From positions 18,600,001 through 18,664,000 of the forward strand of contig NC_071332.1 in NCBI RefSeq assembly GCF_010183535.1: DNA of 64,000 bases, written 5' to 3'. Under the pieces are notes generated by a model. That model was given only the letters and a program-made list of their open reading frames with translations, searched no databases and was not told where the DNA came from. Positions 11,338 to 21,243 of the stretch are shown piece after piece. This DNA is from Caenorhabditis remanei (taxonomy: Eukaryota > Nematoda > Chromadorea > Rhabditida > Rhabditidae). The position numbers and the translations under genes were made by a program. The stretch's first letter is position 1. Each line of letters opens with the position of its first letter.

Positions 11338-13511
11338 ATTTTTGTGCACATTTATTAATCCTATCTTTTTTCCAGGCCCTATTTTTCTATGGGACGTTTT
11401 TAAAATAATAAATTTCCAATTTACATCTTCCACCACTTTATCGCTTCTCTCAGTGTATTTATCTTCTGGGCTTTTTCGTTTCCGACTTTTGTTTTGAAAA
11501 GTTTAACTACGATTTTCGCTTTTCAACTTTGCTTAAAATTGTGTGCTCTGGGAAAACAACTAGCATCGGCAGAGATGTACGTAGTTTTGTATCTTTTCAG
11601 GTAATTTTCTGACTCTAAGATGAAAGTTTCGAGGGGTTTCTTTAATGAATGTTCAAACCAAAGTTGCATGGAAGTGAAAATTTCTTATCAGGAAGTTGGA
11701 AGTAAACTATGTACGCTCTCTAAACTCTACATTTATGGAATGACGGAAGTCGGAATTCTAAGCAATTCTGGTTTAAAGGAGGTTCTGTGTAGTTTTTTAC
11801 CAACATTTGGTAGAAACTGTAGGTGAAACTTTAGAGTTGGAAGAAGAGTTGGAAGAAGAAGAGGAAGATCCGACAAAGCGAGTTATTGATTTTTTATACA
11901 TTTCGAGTACAATAGCTCTATTTTTCAGCCTCAACGAGTAAATTCTTCAGTACGGAATTCTGGAAGAGTACGGAATTCTCTTTTGTTTTTTACCATATAA
12001 ATTGAAAAAAAACCACAAAATTTTGTTGAAAAAAGCAAGAAAACGAGAAATCGAGAAATAAAAAGAAATAATTTTGTCCGAGAGGACTACACGGAGGAAG
12101 AAATTCGCGTGAGAAAACTCTTCCACGAAAGCTCAATTTGAGCCGGGAAAACGGGAATTTTGGGTGTTTAGAGCGATTTTTAGCACATACTCCAATGATG
12201 AATGTTGCTCAGAATGTTCTGAAGTTTCATAATCTGAAATAAAAAATATGACTTCAGTCCTCCTTTGAGGTGTTGATATTGACGCATTTCTGGAGACCTG
12301 GCGCAATTTCTGAGCGCTGGATTTCAAAAAAATCTTGTATTCATCATACATGCAAAATTTCAGGTTTCACCCCGGTCCAGATTTGAATTTTTTGTATTTT
12401 AAGTTTTTTTCACTAGAATTTAAGAAAAATGTTCCACATTTTTTCTCTAGTATATGTACATATAATCTTCTAAAAGTATATGTATATTCTTGAAATCTAC
12501 AAAAATCAAGAAGTTTTTTCCAAAAAGAAAAAAGGTAAATTTAAAAAAAGCAGTTGAATTTTTTCAGTTTTTACTTATTGCGCTTTTTAGTGAGCGTGGT
12601 TTCTTCCAAGCTGATATTTTTTCGACTCCGGACGTTTCGAAACTCTAGGCTTCCCTTCTATTCTTGTCTCACATCTTATTTGCCTCAAAAACCTATTCCT
12701 GAGTCAAATTCTACTTTATTACACCAAAAATGTCTCTAAATTTTCAATTATTTCCTCTCATTTGGTTTCAAAACGACTTGAATACATACGATTTTACGTA
12801 TGTGTACTTCCGCTAATCGCCTTTTTCATTTCGACTTTGAATATGAAGAAACGCCTATTCATTGATGACGACAACCATAATCGGTCATAAAATATCAAAT
12901 TATTAAATAGCAAACAAGCAAAATAGTGTGCGCTCCAATAAGACACAGAACATTTAATGAGACGCTTTTGACTTCGACCAGTGATAAGACATTCGGTTTC
13001 TATATAAGAGGGTATGACGTTGTTGAATTTTATTACTTTCTTCTTCTTCCAAAAACTTTATTCACTTGTTTATCAATTTCAATAGGAATCACAATGAGCA
13101 AAGAGAGAATGTTGAAATACAGTACTAGTCGGCGGAAAGTCGGCGGAAAGTCTTTTATGTTTAGATTTTTTTGGTACCAATTGCTACCGTAACCCTAATG
13201 ATTGCTTCAATAGTATACTAGATTAATAGACTATCAGGATTCCGTTTCTAGAATAAGGATTAGCTAAAAATTGATACAAATTGAAATAAAAAATAGGTGA
13301 AGAGTGTCATTTTGAGTTTACTATGATAGTTTAGTTGATTCAGATGTCAGAAATAAAATCCTCATGATCGAAATAACCATATTTTGCAAAATTACTGTAT
13401 GCTTAGAAAATTGGTATGCTTAGAATTCTTAAGGCTCGTTAAAAAAAAAGGTTACTCAAAGCTCTGCCCATTTTTTGTCTCTGCTACTACTAAAGTATTC
13501 CACTATATTCC
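11338..13511. other. Gene-poor region with repeat fragments
   Basis: No gene is recognised. 11,700-11,825 is related to 4190-4340. 12,070-12,135 carries one arm of the TTGTCCGAGAG...CTACACG MITE family also found in the srw introns. 12,360-12,430 resembles a decayed copy of the GC-rich hAT-like MITE near 50.7 kb. The rest is AT-rich without visible structure. Confidence 0.4.
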
Positions 13512-13748
13512 CTAACCCTCAATTTCCATGATTCCGATTTCAGGAGGCATTTCAGTGCGGCAGAATGTCACGGACTGAAATGGAAGGTATAAAACAGAAA
13601 GGTATTGGTTCATATTCGGAATGCGGAATGTCCATGTCCCCGTCTCATCTTGATCAAAATCCGGCCATTGTTCATTTTGGTTGTTGCTGTCGGAGAAGAA
13701 ATTGAAGCGAATTTTGAACTTGTTCAAACGGGTTGAGTTTAGGATATT
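13512..13748 (-). pseudogene. Orphan terminal exon, family not recognised
   Basis: A 237-bp open frame preceded by a good acceptor (TTCTTCCAG) encodes 78 residues beginning NILNSTRLNKFKIRF and ending PEIGIMEIEG, then a stop. The composition (WPDFDQDETGTWTFRIPN) is protein-like rather than random. I found no matching upstream exon in the next 500 bp, so it is probably the remaining 3' exon of a broken gene. It could instead be the end of a gene with a very long intron. Confidence 0.4.
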
Positions 13749-13916
13749 CTGGAAGAAAAGAAGGTTATGGTAAAGTTTTTTATTAGTTTTTAGTTTTGGT
13801 AGTATCCGTGGGGCAATCGGCCGTTATTATAATACAATTTTTTCTCAGATTTTGAGTCTCCTACGCTACAGAACTTCCGCAACCCGTCATTACAATAGGT
13901 ACTACCCCTTATCGTA

Positions 13917-14085
13917 ACCTCTATTCAAAACTGAGTCCGGTCTGAAACCGCCCAAAATCAAACTGTTCAAATCAGAACCACCCACACCTAGGCTTATAGC
14001 TGTATTATAACATTTTTAGTAGGTTCTGATTAGTACCAGTTTTAACCCAGTCGGTTTCGAATCGGGAGCGGTTATGTTTAGGGAC
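13917..14085 (+). repeat. Dispersed repeat, copy 1 (copy 2 at 34358)
   Basis: About 170 bp similar in the same orientation to 34,358-34,530. Shared words include AACCACCCACACCTAGG, TTATAGCTGTATTATAA and GATTAGTACCAGTT. The copies lie just outside the two ends of the Maverick. Confidence 0.7.
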
Positions 14086-14242
14086 TAACCCCTACAGTAA
14101 CAGTTTTTCGCAACAAGAACAAGATTTTTGTAAATCAGTTTTAACGATACCGGTTCTAATTAATCTAATCCGATCGTTTTTGAATTCTGACTAGGTGCTT
14201 GAAAAACTACAGTAATCAGATTTGCCTCGAGACCTTGTTAGT

Positions 14243-14248
14243 GCCGTT
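14243..14248 (+). other. Maverick target-site duplication, left copy
   Basis: GCCGTT directly abuts the left terminal inverted repeat. The identical hexamer abuts the right end at 34,220. Six-bp duplications are characteristic of Maverick/Polinton integration. Confidence 0.9.
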
Positions 14249-14289
14249 AGAGAAGTATGGGGGAATATAAGGCGAACTTTTGTAGTTTG
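14249..14289 (+). repeat. Maverick left terminal inverted repeat
   Basis: Starts AGAGAAGTATGGGGG and pairs with 34,179-34,219. After position 41 the two ends diverge. Confidence 0.88.
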
Positions 14290-15140
14290 TAGTCATGTCT
14301 CTGCGTCTCTCCACTTCACACACTCTCTCACTTTGTAGCTTGGGAGGGGGCGGGGCTTATTCTCTGCGTCTCTCTCACTCACACACTCTCTCACTCTGTA
14401 GTCTATCCTTCACGCCTATCATTAATGATGTGCCTATCTTTAATGAGGTGGTCATACTTAATGAGGTCCCGATTAATGAGGTCCCTATGAGGTGCCTATC
14501 CTTAAAGACATTTCAGAATTTCAGAATTTCAGATTTTCAGAATTTCAGATTTTCAGAATTTCAGCAATTTCAGATTTTCAGAATTTCAGATTTTCAGAAT
14601 TTCAGCAATTTCAGAATTTTCAGCAATTTCAGGCAATTTCAGCAATTTCAGCAATTTCAGATTTTTTGGAAAGTCAATTAGAGCCCCGGGTGGGTGTCGA
14701 ACCTGCGGAGGGGAGCCGACCGCCGGTTGGACACACAACCGGGTGCGCCAACTGTGTAACCTAGACTGAGGGGTAAGATGATATTTATATACCGAGCGCC
14801 CCGCCGGCCGAGAGGGCGCCCTCGGTGGGCGCCCTGAGGGGGTCTCTGCGTCTCTCTTACCAGGCGCGTCTCTCACACCCGACAGGGCCCCCCGCTCCCT
14901 CGACTGTTTCTTTGTGTCTCTCATGTCTGGCGCGTCTCTCGTCTCGGCTCCCCCTTTCTCTGCGCCTCTCGCCAAATGTCATTGCATCCCACTCTCTCAG
15001 ATATCAAAAGCCTGAGTGTGCCTTAAACACCCCTCGCAGCCTTAAAATGTGCCTTATACACCCCTCGCAAACCCCTGAGCGTGTCTAAAACACCCATCCT
15101 AACCCCCTAAGTGTGCCTTATACACCCCTCGAAAAATAAG
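14290..15140. repeat. Maverick left subterminal low-complexity region
   Basis: Contains CT-rich repeats (TCTCTGCGTCTCTC, ACACACTCTCTCAC), an array of TTTCAGAA/TTTCAGCA words at about 14,510-14,665, a GC-rich block with the hairpin CCGGTTG-TGTGTC-CAACCGG at about 14,723-14,742 and the palindrome GAGGGCGCCCTC, and about four copies of a TGCCTTATACACCCCTCG unit at 14,995-15,135. The block 14,690-14,765 has tRNA-like boxes on the minus strand (CACAGTTGGCGCACC and GGTTCGACACCC). No gene seen. Confidence 0.6.
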
Positions 15141-15189
15141 CTGTGGAATCAAGACATTTTTCAACTCTACCAAATTTATTGAAGACAAA

Positions 15190-15914
15190 TTATGAATTTA
15201 TCGGAAATGTTTGCGTGAAGTCGAGCATGGTTGATGACATTGCGCCTCCCGTAGATAGCGTGGTGATATACGCCAGCCTGATCTGTAAATAACATATCTA
15301 TAGCATTAATCAAATAGCATTAGTCTATAACATTAGTAAAATATCTTTAACAAAAATACTTACGGGTTCGGCTGGCGTATTGTTCGGCATTTGGATTGGC
15401 GGTGGTGGCAGCGTGAAGTGTGGTGGCGGTGGCGGTGGCGGGAGGGTAATATCCTCCTCCATTTTCACATCCTGGAATAAGTATTTTTCAGATATCAAGA
15501 AAATCAAATTTACCTGAAGGCCTAGAGTTGGATGTGGTGGTGGAGCTGGTGGTGCCGCTGTCGCCATGAAGGGAGCTGGTGGTGCCGCCATGAATGGATG
15601 GGGATTTCTCGAATGCTAAAATTGGAACATTTTGATAACTACAAAAATCTATAAATTTACCTGTCGAAGCTTCCGCATATGTGCCGCCACCGGACAGGCC
15701 TCCTCTGTCCGGTGGAAGGCATTCTTATGCCTCAACACATTTCCCCATCCCAGACAGCCTGGTACTGGGCACATCGACACGGATAGTGCTTTTCCCGCCA
15801 AGTTTTCGTCTGGAATTTCAAAAATAGTTATACAAAAACTCGAGAAACCTTCACAAAGCACTAACCCAGTGGAACGATCGTCTTCCAGGACATGCGGACG
15901 AGTGGAATTTCCAT
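15190..15914 (-). CDS. MYT1-type C2HC zinc-finger protein, 166 aa
   Basis: Five exons (15866-15914, 15661-15809, 15514-15615, 15364-15471, 15190-15282) join with matching phases to 167 codons. Residues about 28-56 fit the MYT1/ST18 C2HC finger: CPVPGC, then GWGNV, an H-R pair and a final CP. In that family such fingers bind an AAGTT-type DNA core. The second half is very rich in Ala and Pro with runs of Pro. The ATG at 15914 sits in an AAAAATGG context, and an AATAAA follows the stop by about 15 bp. The only Caenorhabditis family I know with this finger is ztf-11, so a host-derived regulator is likely. It lies inside the Maverick and is transcribed with the minus-strand block. A nuclear role is inferred. 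Confidence 0.75.
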
Positions 15915-16072
15915 TTTTAGCAAATTATAGCAAGAACGATAGCGAAGAATCTTCCAACAAAGGGGGAAGGTGGTAGAATGAAATTGAGGTTGATCGAAAT
16001 TTAGGTGGAGTGAAAAATGTCTTGTGCGTGTGATTCATAATTGATTGTGTAACAGGGTTGAGTGCATATGAA

Positions 16073-16282
16073 TCACCCAGAAGCAATGTGAAGGTTTCCA
16101 GAATAATCTTTGTAGAGTTTGATAGTACCAACAAGAGTCAGATTCTTGAAAGCATCTTCCAAAAGTGGAATGGTTTGTGGATAAGGGATTTTATCAACTG
16201 GTGGAACATTTGGAGAACTTGGTGGTGGTGGTGGGGGATCAAAAGAATCCATTGGGAGTGGAACTTCGCTGGTTTCAGACAT
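16073..16282 (-). CDS. Small proline-rich Maverick ORF, 69 aa
   Basis: Open from the ATG at 16282 (an alternative ATG lies at 16303) to a TGA. The N-terminal third is MSETSEVPLPMDSFDPPPPP; the rest resembles a small folded unit (GTIKLYKDYSGNLHIASG). The end overlaps a possible donor (GG|GTGATT), so it could instead be a 5' exon of the zinc-finger gene downstream, which is also proline-rich. The next gene upstream, the protease, ends at 16300. Family not recognised. Confidence 0.5.
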   Translation of the reverse strand: MSETSEVPLPMDSFDPPPPPPSSPNVPPVDKIPYPQTIPLLEDAFKNLTLVGTIKLYKDYSGNLHIASG

Positions 16283-16299
16283 GATGAATGGCAGATTGA

Positions 16300-16788
16300 T
16301 CACTTCAACGGATTATATACTCGACACTCGCACCGTTTCAGATGAACTTTCACCCATTTCTGGACTAGGATGTCGTTTTTAGCCAAATTTGTTGAAAAAA
16401 GGGCCCGAATCGTCTTGTTTGAGTGTTTCATAGCTTTCCGTATGAGAAAGTATATGCAATAGTAACCACAAACGTTTGACAAAAGCCCTTGAATCGGTAC
16501 ATTGAATACCCTTTTCCATTGTATGCAATTTTTGGTGAAAAACTCTAGAAATTCGGATTGGGGTTCAGCCCCGCTGCTATCCATAAAATATCCAAAATTT
16601 CGGTCATCTACCCACAAAGCGACCCAATGCTCGCCCGAATCATCACTAGGAGCTGTATTCCATATAAATGAGCATGGCCGTTTTTGAATTATTGGATTCC
16701 TGTCACATGGAAAAACTCCATGAAAATGTGTTCTTGTGATGCGGCATTTGCCAAGAAATTTCTCAAGTTGATTGGTTGATAGCGACAT
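16300..16788 (-). CDS. Adenain-like cysteine protease (Maverick PRO), 162 aa
   Basis: A single open frame of 162 codons. The catalytic pattern of the adenovirus protease/C48-like fold is visible in order: His in GEHWVALWVD at about residue 53, an acidic residue in FGYFMDSSG at about 70, Gln in VPIQG at about 98, and Cys in NVCGYYCIYF at about 106. Such enzymes mature capsid and core proteins during particle assembly. It begins 4 bp below the stop of the upstream gene (16792), so the block is packed like a viral operon. Length is normal for the family. Confidence 0.88.
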   Translation of the reverse strand: MSLSTNQLEKFLGKCRITRTHFHGVFPCDRNPIIQKRPCSFIWNTAPSDDSGEHWVALWVDDRNFGYFMDSSGAEPQSEFLEFFTKNCIQWKRVFNVPIQGLLSNVCGYYCIYFLIRKAMKHSNKTIRALFSTNLAKNDILVQKWVKVHLKRCECRVYNPLK

Positions 16789-16791
16789 TTA

Positions 16792-17322
16792 TTAACGAAC
16801 ACGGAAACGGACCCAGACACATTCAATTGGGAACATTGATCCAGAAGGATCACGGAGAAGTGGGGAATTTGGGTAACTAAGGGTTATCTTATACTTATCC
16901 TCAAAATAGCGCTTGACGGTGGTGAATCGAAGACGACGGCGTGCTTGGTATTTTGCGGCCAATTTGTGGTAGAAACTGTGGGAAGTTGGAGTCGCATCAC
17001 TGAAAACATCAAATTTTGCAATTTTATGTGATTTCCTTCAAAACTTACAGGCTCAGTTCGGATTCAGCGCCAATGAGACATCCGTTACACGAATTCCACA
17101 TCATTACAGGTTCCATTTCTTGAAGAAATTGATTGAGACTACGTACTGTTTGAGGAGATACGTGCTCGATACGTCCAAGCATCAACAGATGGGAAGCAAG
17201 ATTGAATTCGACATACTGAAAACAGTTTTCCGTGAAAAATTATATGGGTAAAGACTTACTCCTGGTGGCAGTGGGGCATAATTGGGAGGAAAGTTGATTG
17301 GACGTACGACTCCTGGCAACAT
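16792..17322 (-). CDS. Maverick protein of unknown function, 145 aa, 3 exons
   Basis: Exons 17260-17322, 17049-17215 and 16792-16999 join in phase to 146 codons. It begins MLPGVVRPINFPPNYAPLPP and ends WVRFRVR. The middle has a Cys pair (NSCNGCLIG) and the last third is basic (KYQARRRLRF). It sits between the major capsid gene and the protease, a place where Mavericks often keep small structural or packaging proteins. I do not recognise the family. Confidence 0.72.
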
Positions 17323-17356
17323 TTTTCGATCAAATGAATTGTGCAAAGCAAAGTGA

Positions 17357-18643
17357 TCAAGCGCGGTGCTGAGTCACCGTCACATTTCGGAAACTGTCTA
17401 TTGTCGCCATTCCGTCAAATTGAGACAAAACCAGTGCGTTCAACCCGCCTGTGGGTGTTTTCTCCTTGAACCTCATGAAAAGTTGAGTGCTGCCATTTTT
17501 CATGAGTTCCCATGAATTTGTAGAATCAAGAGGACTTAGGTTGAACACGTAAAAGGCGAATCCTGATCGGAACATTTTATAGGAAATGCGAGGGCAAGAT
17601 TTGTTTGAGATGCATCCCAACTCTTCGTACATCCTTGTGAAAGCTTGAGCGTAATTTTTGTTTGCAAAATCGCATTTGATTGGTTGAGGTGGGTACATGG
17701 TGCCGTTTGCATCAACTTGGATTTCGGAAAGATTGTGATGGGCAAATGTGAAACAATTTTTTGACAGGTTTCCTTCCATGGCATCTGGGGCAATAAGACC
17801 AACAATAATTCGACGTGGAAGTATATCATTGTAGAGCATGTTGAATGGCATTTCCATCCGTCCTTCAGGAATTGTGATCATCTTCACTTTTGAAATTGTG
17901 AAAGGATACTGAGCCGGAGTCGTTCTTAATCGATTTTCCAGGGCAATTGTTGCAGATGGGACGACATCGATGGCCCTCATATGAAGTTTCAAGTCGGAAA
18001 TTTGCAATTTTCCAGTCATTTCTGCGTATTGAGACTCTAGGCAAAAATGATCGGTGTTTCTGTAGAGTTCCAACTGGATATTGATGTGTGGAATCAAGAG
18101 CTTCTCGGTTTGGAAAGGTTCCAAAAATAGTGGAGTACAAATATCGATACCGTCGCCAGTGGAGATGACTCTCTTCTCCATGTTGTCTAGATCATCTGTG
18201 TTATCCCATCCTGCTGCTGTCAAAAATCCCATCTTTGTGTCTTCGTTTTCTCCAAACAGCGTTTGAATGTAGGCCTTGTATGCATAATGAGTTGAATCGT
18301 AGACAGGGACATTGTTGAAAGATAGCTTGACTTGATTGAAAAATGTGGATCCAATGAGGTTTGCAACTGCCACGGTTGGAATAAATTCCTCTTGGGCGGT
18401 ATTCTTCATCTTCTTCAATCCGACAAGTTGAAGTTTGAACGAAAGATATGTCTTGTTGAGTTGGAAAAAGTGAGCGCTGTCAAACACATTGAACGTGTTC
18501 GGTCCTTTCGAATCAACAGGGTTTGAAGGCGAAAATGTCATCCATTTTCCCTTGTTAAAAGCTACTTGGCTTGGTGGAGTATCGAATAGACAAATGTTCG
18601 CCGTGGCACATGGTGCACTTTTCTTATCCACTAGTTTTGCCAT
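17357..18643 (-). CDS. Maverick major capsid protein (double jelly roll), 428 aa
   Basis: Uninterrupted 428-codon frame. Length and position between the minor capsid/core genes and the protease fit the Polinton major capsid protein. Typical stretches are visible: an N-terminal region with FDSAHFFQLNKTYLSFKLQL, FFNQVKLSFNNVPVYDS, and a second half with FYVFNLSPLDSTNSWELMKN and LFMRFKEKTPTGGLNALVL, patterns shared with adenovirus-like and adintovirus-like capsid proteins. Two stacked jelly rolls per monomer would form trimeric capsomers. Its start overlaps the end of the upstream core-like gene by 13 bp in another frame. Confidence 0.87.
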   Translation of the reverse strand: MAKLVDKKSAPCATANICLFDTPPSQVAFNKGKWMTFSPSNPVDSKGPNTFNVFDSAHFFQLNKTYLSFKLQLVGLKKMKNTAQEEFIPTVAVANLIGSTFFNQVKLSFNNVPVYDSTHYAYKAYIQTLFGENEDTKMGFLTAAGWDNTDDLDNMEKRVISTGDGIDICTPLFLEPFQTEKLLIPHINIQLELYRNTDHFCLESQYAEMTGKLQISDLKLHMRAIDVVPSATIALENRLRTTPAQYPFTISKVKMITIPEGRMEMPFNMLYNDILPRRIIVGLIAPDAMEGNLSKNCFTFAHHNLSEIQVDANGTMYPPQPIKCDFANKNYAQAFTRMYEELGCISNKSCPRISYKMFRSGFAFYVFNLSPLDSTNSWELMKNGSTQLFMRFKEKTPTGGLNALVLSQFDGMATIDSFRNVTVTQHRA

Positions 18644-19131
18644 TTTCCAAAAATATCACGTTTACGGGTTGATGATTTCGGGAGCTTTCTCTTCTTGCGG
18701 GCAATCTTCTTGCGTGGCTTCTTAGACTTCTTTGTAGTCTTCTTCTTCTTTTTTGGTTTGGCTTTGGTAGTAGCACGTCGACGTCTTCGGCGTCCTCCTT
18801 TTTGACCAAGATTATCAATAGCACGAGTGACAAGAGAATTATAGGAATTTGTGGCGTTTCTAGATAGCGACTTTTTGAAAGGGTCACCAGCTACAACGTC
18901 GTTTGCAACACGAAGTGACGAGTCCATTACTTCGCGACCTAGTGAAACACCCATGCGTTTCAGTAGAGGGACAGCGGAAATGAAGAGTTTTCCGAGTAAT
19001 TGCGAAAACGGGCCATTTCCCCGCTGATAGATACTTCCGGCACGAAATCCACCAGAACCTCCTTGATTTGGGTCAGGTTCAAAGAACGCAGTCCAATCAA
19101 CAGAAGAGTCAGGATCAAAATATACAAGCAT
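18631..19131 (-). CDS. Basic virion-core-like protein, 166 aa
   Basis: The first two thirds are moderately polar with a Gly-rich segment (NQGGSGGFRAGS). The last 60 residues are extremely rich in Lys and Arg (GGRRRRRRATTKAKPKKKKK and more). This resembles DNA-condensing core proteins of adenovirus-like particles and would bind packaged DNA. It lies between the minor and major capsid genes and overlaps the latter by 13 bp. The role is inferred from composition and context only. Confidence 0.72.
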   Translation of the reverse strand: MLVYFDPDSSVDWTAFFEPDPNQGGSGGFRAGSIYQRGNGPFSQLLGKLFISAVPLLKRMGVSLGREVMDSSLRVANDVVAGDPFKKSLSRNATNSYNSLVTRAIDNLGQKGGRRRRRRATTKAKPKKKKKTTKKSKKPRKKIARKKRKLPKSSTRKRDIFGKWQN

Positions 19132-19164
19132 GGTAGTAGAATACGTCGGTTGTTGACCAAGAAT

Positions 19165-19938
19165 TCAGCCATCAAATGAAATTCTGACGGGACGGAAGTG
19201 AAGTACGATGACAATTTTTCCAGAATTGAATGGAATGAAATGATCTCGGTCGTTCTTGATTTGAATTCCAATTTTTGACACTTCAGACGGTCGAACACGT
19301 ACATATAGTGGTTTTGTGAAAGATTGCTCGATATTTGCCCCGTCTCCCGTGTTCATGTTGATAACCTTCAAAAGTGGGACTTTCATGTGGCTTACAGTTT
19401 GTGGTTCCACAAGATTTTCCGAATATACATACATCAAGTCGGATCCAGAGTATGTTGAATATTTTCCTAGTGTTGGGAAAGTTTTGATGATTCGGTCATG
19501 TCCAATGAAATATGACAATCTCGCCGAGAAGTGTACTTGTGTCACGTTTTCAGGGCTTTTCACCAAAATTCTTTTGAATAGGGGTTGGTATGTGAACATG
19601 TCGATTTTCGTGTTGGTTTTGTTGAATTCCTTATCAATCCGTTGAGCAAGTGTATGATTCAGAATTTCCGCAAGTTCATTTGGGGTGGAAAATGTGCAAT
19701 TTGGAACACTACATTTCAGAGGAGTATTCTTCAGCCAGACAACAAACTCGTTCTCGTTCCAGCCATTCTCTTCAGGCATTTCAGAAATCAGGTCATGTGA
19801 CGATGGATAAATTATCGAGACAAGTCCAACTTCAAACTCCCGGTCCATGTTGATGGTGCGTGGTAGTTGGGTGTTAAAATTGGAGATTGAAGAATTTGCG
19901 TGAGCATTGCTCACGAGAGTTATGTAGAAATCGCTCAT
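19165..19938 (-). CDS. Maverick minor capsid (penton-like) protein, 257 aa
   Basis: I chose the ATG at 19938, giving MSDFYITLVSNAHANSS, over the upstream ATG at 19998, because this N-terminus is the conserved start of Polinton and adintovirus penton-like proteins. The following EVGLVSIIYPSS also fits the family (usually ...WEVGLxEIxYP). A single jelly roll occupying capsid vertices is expected. The C-terminus is GKIVIVLHFRPVRISFDG. Gene order next to the core and major capsid genes agrees. Confidence 0.83.
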   Translation of the reverse strand: MSDFYITLVSNAHANSSISNFNTQLPRTINMDREFEVGLVSIIYPSSHDLISEMPEENGWNENEFVVWLKNTPLKCSVPNCTFSTPNELAEILNHTLAQRIDKEFNKTNTKIDMFTYQPLFKRILVKSPENVTQVHFSARLSYFIGHDRIIKTFPTLGKYSTYSGSDLMYVYSENLVEPQTVSHMKVPLLKVINMNTGDGANIEQSFTKPLYVRVRPSEVSKIGIQIKNDRDHFIPFNSGKIVIVLHFRPVRISFDG

Positions 19939-20130
19939 TTTTCGAGTCTTGGGTTTGGTAGTAGGTACCCAATGCAGGAACCAAGAATAGCAAGCCACTG
20001 GTGTTGAGGGTCAGAATTGGAACAAATTTTATATAGAGCAACAAAACTGACAGTGTAGACAATGAAAACTTGAGAACAAAATACGATGAGAGCCCTTGAG
20101 CACTTTGTGTTTCCACAAGACCAAATGGGA

Positions 20131-21243
20131 CTATCCATCAAGATCAATTATATCTGAAGCGGGTATCCATGAGTTGAACGATGCGTCGTATCCTTTGAAG
20201 CTGACCAGGCACTCTTTTTTCCCATTTTTCGTCCGTTTTCGAATAATTTTGTCAATTTGGTAGAATTCGTCAGTTTTCGTGTGAAGGACCATTTCTTCTT
20301 CGTACCAAATTCCGTCAACTTCTCTATCGAGTGTGTCTGTCAAAATATACACTGGGATATCGTAAGGTATAATTCTGGAGACGATGAAAAGTTCTTCGGT
20401 CCACTTGGCTCTCGTTCCTTTGTCAAATGGTGAATTTTCCATCAAGACACGGACTGTATCACCGACTTTGAATTTCGGTGTGTATCTTCTTGATGCTCCG
20501 TAGAGCCGTTCCCAGACTTTGGCTGCATTCTTCCAGGTGACTTTTTCAGGTGATGTTCCAAGAGTTTCCATAAATGTTGAGTTGAGACCATCAACTATTT
20601 CTGGCAGTATTCGTGTCCATTCGAAGCTTCTCGCCGATGTGAACCATTTCTCCAGCTGCCTCTTTATACGCATAATTGCATTTTCAGCGTAACAGGCTTT
20701 CACGTTTGTGTTTTTTGGGTTCATATGTCGAATATCCAAATCTGAGCACAATTTCCGGAACTCTTTCCCCATGAATTCGGTACCTGAATGAAAAATGTAT
20801 TGAACGGTTCAGGATCACTCTTGTTTACCTTTGTCTGTATATAATTTTGTTGGAATCCTCCATTTCGATCGCAATATTTCATCATAAGCTTTGGTAACCG
20901 TCATACACATCTTATTTTTCAACGGCCGGGCAAAAACATAGCGACTGAACACGTCAACCACCACCAAAATGTAGCAAAAACCGTTGTTGTATTTCTTCAA
21001 TGTGGGAAGCATTGCAAGATCTGCCATATGATGACTATCTGGTCCAGTTGCCACCCAGGGGTTATGTTGAATTTTGGACTTTGGAAAATGTCTGGTATAT
21101 GCATCGTTTGTGTGAAGATATGCGACAACATCTTTTCTTGAAATATCCGGATGAACTTTTCGTGCTTGGTATAAGAGTTTCGATACACTTCGAAAACCAC
21201 TTTTTGGATCCGTATACAGGCGTTCCAAAGTTTTTTGAAACAT
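20131..21243 (-). CDS. Retroviral-type integrase with chromodomain (Maverick INT), 355 aa
   Basis: Exons 20829-21243 and 20131-20783 join in phase across a 45-bp intron placed inside the second catalytic motif. The DDE triad is complete: Asp in HHMADLAML, Asp in LYTDKGTEF (formed across the splice), and Glu in CYAENAIMRIKRQLEKW. The C-terminal 55 residues form a chromodomain (YQIDKIIRKR, then WIPASDI), typical of Maverick integrases and perhaps used for target choice. The enzyme joins the terminal repeats to 6-bp staggered host cuts, matching the GCCGTT duplications. Its ATG overlaps the stop of the gene upstream by one base. Confidence 0.92.

Noticed and set aside
14295..14764. Two plus-strand frames rich in Ser/Leu and Phe/Gln
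   Set aside because: They translate CT-rich and TTTCAG simple repeats; composition is explained by low complexity.
15632..15976. Plus-strand open frame of 114 codons
   Set aside because: It is antisense to the C2HC zinc-finger exons, which have conserved Cys/His residues and consistent splice phases on the minus strand.
18624..18887. Minus-strand 87-codon frame within the core/capsid overlap
   Set aside because: Out-of-frame shadow of the Lys/Arg-rich core-like gene.
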